A program made the translations under genes and the position numbers. Below, piece after piece: positions 52,201-53,759 of a DNA stretch of 53,759 nucleotides; the first letter of the stretch is position 1, and each line of letters starts with the position of its first letter. This DNA comes from Arthrobacter sulfonylureivorans (GTDB lineage: Bacteria > Actinomycetota > Actinomycetes > Actinomycetales > Micrococcaceae): NCBI GenBank assembly GCA_004000035.1, contig RJAE01000018.1:1-53759 (forward strand). The letters run 5' to 3'. Under the pieces are notes generated by a model. It was not told where the DNA came from, did no database searches, and saw nothing but the letters and a program-made list of their open reading frames with translations.

Positions 52201-52482
52201 ATCAACACGGTGGCGCTCAGCGGTGATTCCGGCAACCTCACCGTCAGCCCGGATCCGCTAAACCTGCGCAACGGCAAGACCAGCACCGTGAAGGCAGTCT
52301 GGTCCGATCTGGAGGCCGGCAACTGGGTGGGTCTCGTGCAGTTCAGCGAGGGCATCTCCACGGCGGTGACCATCAATGTCTCCGGCGACGGCACTGCGGC
52401 ACAGGAAGTGGCGGCTGAAGGCAGCGCGGTGGTTGTCGAAGGCGGCGCCTCCCCGCAGCCGGGGCAGCGCTCCGACCGTTAG
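49297..52482 (+). CDS. Large secreted subtilisin-family (S8) protease
   Basis: A 1061-residue exported serine protease. Residues 1-40 are a signal peptide ending near PAAAAP. An I9-type propeptide follows (about 60-160; YIVMLDSAPLATYEGG, GFVAELTGLQAAELAKKPGV). The S8 domain has Asp198 in VIDTGYYPES, His298 in SHGTHTAS and Ser622 in MSGTSMAAPHVAG, with a protease-associated domain inserted at about 440-570. After it come fibronectin-like and PPC-like beta domains, with a Gly/Asn/Lys linker near residue 810. The layout resembles plant-type subtilases found in actinobacteria. No wall anchor is seen. It presumably degrades external protein; the SSI-like lipoprotein gene nearby could protect the cell. 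Confidence 0.92.
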   Translation: MTKQSSSFVHRQGMRSAAALALGIPLILSGLAGPAAAAPASLPTTITSNPDGQQAIYEDGRYIVMLDSAPLATYEGGVAGIGATKPAKGEKLNDGSAHAKKYRAHLTNKQGDVAASEGVKIQKSFTTAVNGFVAELTGLQAAELAKKPGVVAVAPDEQHHPDYSSTDYLDLPGRDGVWAEQYGGAKNAGKGTVVGVIDTGYYPESDFLAGEEVKPLRGKAKVGEPYLTADGKIAMLKADGSTFLGECQPGQEGSGFDGTECNSKVLSARYYADDFLRTVPAQNRNPKESISPLDIASHGTHTASTAAGNSGVTQTVAGRDFGTGNGVAPAAKVSVYKICWEDNDEATGGCYSSASVDAIEQAILDGVDVLNYSISGNNNSVLDPVSVAFLSAAEVGIFVSASAGNAGPGPTTVNHSAPWVTTVAASTFSNELQGTVELSDGTKYRGTSIMNREVPQTSLVLSAEAGAAGATADEAKLCYPGKLDPAKVEGKIVVCDRGVNPRADKSVAVKQAGGVGMVLVNVVPGSLDLDLHAVPTVHIADPSIKDKVVADPTLTAALRNKDTTGLAQSPVPQIAAFSSRGPSTAVDSNLLKPDVAAPGVNVLAGVSPVLGGETNGFMSGTSMAAPHVAGLGALLLAENPRWSPATVKSAMMTTAGDLVNEDGSVNEDRFATGAGHVDTARMGDPGLAYDANVEDWLGFIQGTGLDLGLKKKDTIQSKDLNVPSFALGKLAGEVTVERTLTALEPGSYTVDVDLPGVAVKVSPRKLNFTKPGQERKFKVTFQNVNAPLDEFAMGELVWTEEGKRGNGNGKGSGRGQHTVASPIAVRPVTAVAPASVAFTSDAGDGSGSFKVTSGTNSPIDLAVEGLAKANATELEKVPGQPAVIGSNGSTGFAPQAVPAGATLAQFAINAADAGADWDLHVLTPAGTVISAATASASESLVINNPTPGTYYAIAHLFSSPDAKASKGTINTVALSGDSGNLTVSPDPLNLRNGKTSTVKAVWSDLEAGNWVGLVQFSEGISTAVTINVSGDGTAAQEVAAEGSAVVVEGGASPQPGQRSDR

Positions 52483-52520
52483 CCCGTTGGTTCCCGGCAG
52501 CGGGACCTGAGGGAACGAAG

Positions 52521-52554
52521 AAGGTGGCCGGTGGTCTAAACCACTGGCCACCTT
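52521..52554. terminator. Terminator between subtilase and MarR genes
   Basis: AAGGTGGCCGGTGG pairs with CCACTGGCCACCTT around a six-base loop, with one G-T pair. It lies between convergent genes. Confidence 0.8.
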
Positions 52555-52629
52555 CGCCTTGACGGCCCGGGTTGACTCGTCCGATCCGGCGTTCAGACCT
52601 GGGCCCGGCCCGTACGGCACTTCCGGCCT

Positions 52630-53097
52630 TCAGTCCGCGATCAGGTCTCCGGCCTCCCGCGCCGCCGAGATCAGGGCATGCATCGCGGCGTTCAGTTCCC
52701 GCAGCTGCTCGCGTTCCAGACCAAGCCGCGCGAGCATGGTTCCCGGCACGGCCAGTGCCTGCTCGCGCAGCGCAACGCCGGCATCCGTCAGGCCTACGGC
52801 CAGCGCCCGCTCGTTGCCTTCCATCCGCTCCCGGGTCACCAGGCCGGCCTGCTCCAGCCGCTTGAGCATGGGGGAGAGTGTAGCCGGTTCCTGCTGCAGC
52901 GCCTCGGACAGATCCTTGACCATCCGTGGACTCTGCTCCCACAGCGCAAGCATCACCAGGTACTGCGGGTGGGTGATGCCCAGCTTCTCCAGCACCGGCT
53001 TGTAGGAAGCCACCACGCTCCGCGAGGCCACCGACAGTGCGAAACACAGCTGGTGCTCCAGCAGCAGGTCTTCCGTTGTTCCCGCTGTCACGGTCAT
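52630..53097 (-). CDS. MarR-family transcriptional regulator
   Basis: A 155-residue winged-helix regulator. LGITHPQYLVMLALWEQSPR, then VKDLSEALQQEPATLSPMLK (recognition helix) and the wing RLEQAGLVTRERMEGNERAL match the MarR/OhrR group. A reactive Cys near the N-terminus (LLEHQLCFALSVASR) is at the place used by OhrR to sense organic peroxides. The start is ATG 53097 or GTG 53100. A perfect palindrome lies 13 bp upstream, so autoregulation and control of the divergent small gene are likely. No ohr gene is next to it. Confidence 0.88.
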   Translation of the reverse strand: MTVTAGTTEDLLLEHQLCFALSVASRSVVASYKPVLEKLGITHPQYLVMLALWEQSPRMVKDLSEALQQEPATLSPMLKRLEQAGLVTRERMEGNERALAVGLTDAGVALREQALAVPGTMLARLGLEREQLRELNAAMHALISAAREAGDLIAD

Positions 53098-53110
53098 CAC
53101 TCCCGGTCAG

Positions 53111-53122
53111 TTAGTGCACTAA
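53111..53122. promoter_or_regulatory. MarR/OhrR-type operator
   Basis: TTAGTGCACTAA is a perfect 12-bp palindrome between the regulator and the divergent gene, overlapping the -35 position of the TATTAT box at 53135-53140. A second inverted pair, GTTCGT and ACGAAC (53125-53130 and 53145-53150), flanks that box. Confidence 0.7.
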
Positions 53123-53134
53123 TTGTTCGTCCCC

Positions 53135-53140
53135 TATTAT
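53135..53140 (+). promoter_or_regulatory. -10 box TATTAT
   Basis: TATTAT is placed about 50 bases before the small plus-strand gene at 53192, and the palindromic site covers its -35 region. Confidence 0.5.
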
Positions 53141-53191
53141 GGATACGAACGCCCGCGGAGTCCACCGGGCACCGGAAGAAGGATCACGCAC

Positions 53192-53404
53192 ATGACCGAG
53201 AAGAAGTCCCGCGTCAACGCGTTCATGCGGGCGACCGGCAAGTTCCGCTGGGTCTTCGGGCCGGCGCAGAAGAGCGGCGTCGACCATCCCATGACCGAGG
53301 AAAACAAGGCCCTGCTCAAGCAGCGCGAGGCCGAGGCATCTCAGTGGGAAACGGTCACCCGGGCCGACGGCAGCACCTACATCGTGCCGAAGAAGCGGTC
53401 CTAG
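53192..53404 (+). CDS. Small protein under putative MarR control
   Basis: A 70-residue basic protein (SRVNAFMRATGKFRWVFGPA, then LKQREAEASQWETVTRADGS and a KKRS end). It resembles unannotated small proteins of Micrococcaceae, but I cannot name a family or function. AAGGA lies eight bases before the ATG. The operator-covered promoter upstream suggests regulated expression, possibly by the neighbouring MarR protein. Confidence 0.65.
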   Translation: MTEKKSRVNAFMRATGKFRWVFGPAQKSGVDHPMTEENKALLKQREAEASQWETVTRADGSTYIVPKKRS

Positions 53405-53463
53405 GGGCCCCGACCGCCCAACCCGCGCCCAAGACAGGCCGTTCTTCTCTCCGGCCCCCGTAG

Positions 53464-53527
53464 TGCCTCACGTCAATATGCTCGCGAAATGTTCTCTGCG
53501 TGCCTCACCTAATCTGCTCACGAAACG
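53464..53527. repeat. Insertion-sequence end with two direct repeats
   Basis: TGCCTCACGTCAATATGCTC (53464) and TGCCTCACCTAATCTGCTCA (53501) each continue as CGAAA, and are 37 bp apart. Such repeated motifs at one side of a transposase gene are typical transposase-binding sites of an IS end. Confidence 0.65.
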
Positions 53528-53759
53528 CGGTTCCTGAAGGCGAGTGTTTTGTTTTTGGCTGCCTTGATGAGTTCTTGCTGGAGTCTAACGATGTTCCGCG
53601 TGAGCCCGGCAGGATTGGTGTTTCTGCGCAGGTCTTCGATCTCTGCGATCTTTTCCGCGGAGAGGACACCGCTGTCGATGACGCGTTGGAAGGGTGTTTT
53701 CGGGGCGTCATAGGTGCGCGTGCTCCGCCCGGATCTGGTGGTTCGCCAGCCGTTGGCCT
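53518..53759 (-). CDS. Transposase (integrase-type), C-terminal part only
   Basis: On the minus strand an open frame enters from the window edge and stops at 53518-53520. It reads GWRTTRSGRSTRTYDAPKTP, then FQRVIDSGVLSAEKIAEIED, LRRNTNPAGLTRNIVRLQQE and an FRNRVS end. The YDAPKTPFQRVIDSGVLS block is like the end of DDE integrase-type IS transposases of actinobacteria. The catalytic part lies outside the window. The frame has no internal start codon. Confidence 0.7.
   Translation of the reverse strand, partial: ANGWRTTRSGRSTRTYDAPKTPFQRVIDSGVLSAEKIAEIEDLRRNTNPAGLTRNIVRLQQELIKAAKNKTLAFRNRVS

Noticed and set aside
1-53759. Recurring ACGACGGCGGTG-like strings at many places
   Set aside because: They fit common GC-rich codon pairs (Ala-Val-Val, Asp-Gly-Gly) and the stem of the terminator at 29232; spacing and flanks are not conserved.

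Overview
The window is high-GC DNA with actinobacterial habits: GC-rich third codon positions, many genes starting directly at the transcript end, PurS as a separate subunit, SAM-IV and SAM-I riboswitches, and a 5S rRNA that resembles Arthrobacter-type Micrococcaceae. The genus is an inference from gene families, not from a search. No tRNA, CRISPR array or replication origin was seen.

Layout. (1) 1-2.7 kb: tail of a ribosomal RNA operon, a PLP-dependent decarboxylase and a nitrilase-family amidohydrolase. (2) 2.7-8.6 kb: one very large secreted animal-type haem peroxidase with RTX-like calcium repeats and six Ig-like repeats. (3) 8.8-29.2 kb: a sulfur-assimilation neighbourhood. metY with a CoA-binding partner, an Ssu-type ABC transporter operon ending in acs, two DszC/SfnB-like flavin monooxygenases with an amino-acid permease, and a DszA/NtaA-like monooxygenase are each preceded by a SAM riboswitch (three SAM-I, one SAM-IV). 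malQ, a DUF5937 ArsR-type regulator, a DUF559 protein, a VOC protein, a second CoA-binding protein and several repeats interrupt it. (4) 29.2-32.6 kb: small genes (DUF1206, MmcQ/YjbR, DUF1990, antibiotic-biosynthesis-monooxygenase fold) and a frameshifted phosphotransferase. (5) 32.6-37.3 kb: a LacI-type repressor divergent from a nucleoside hydrolase-MFS transporter-ribokinase operon with two palindromic operators between them. (6) 37.4-41.3 kb: a PaoABC-type molybdenum aldehyde oxidoreductase. (7) 41.5-46.6 kb: a DUF559 gene between two related hairpins, then the purSQL operon. (8) 46.6-53.8 kb: DUF3237 protein, SSI-like lipoprotein, putative 3-methyladenine DNA glycosylase, a large secreted subtilase, a MarR regulator with its palindromic site, a small protein, and the end of an insertion sequence that runs off the window.

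How it works together. The strongest theme is methionine/SAM homeostasis. When SAM is low, four separate leaders should open expression of sulfonate-type import, oxidative release of sulfur from organosulfur compounds, and MetY-catalysed homocysteine formation. acs in the transporter operon could return the acetate released by MetY to acetyl-CoA. A second theme is small repetitive DNA: a 36-bp element inside the metY reading frame, a pair of 90-bp MITE-like elements, a protein-identical but synonymously diverged copy of a gene tail, and matched hairpins bracketing a DUF559 gene.
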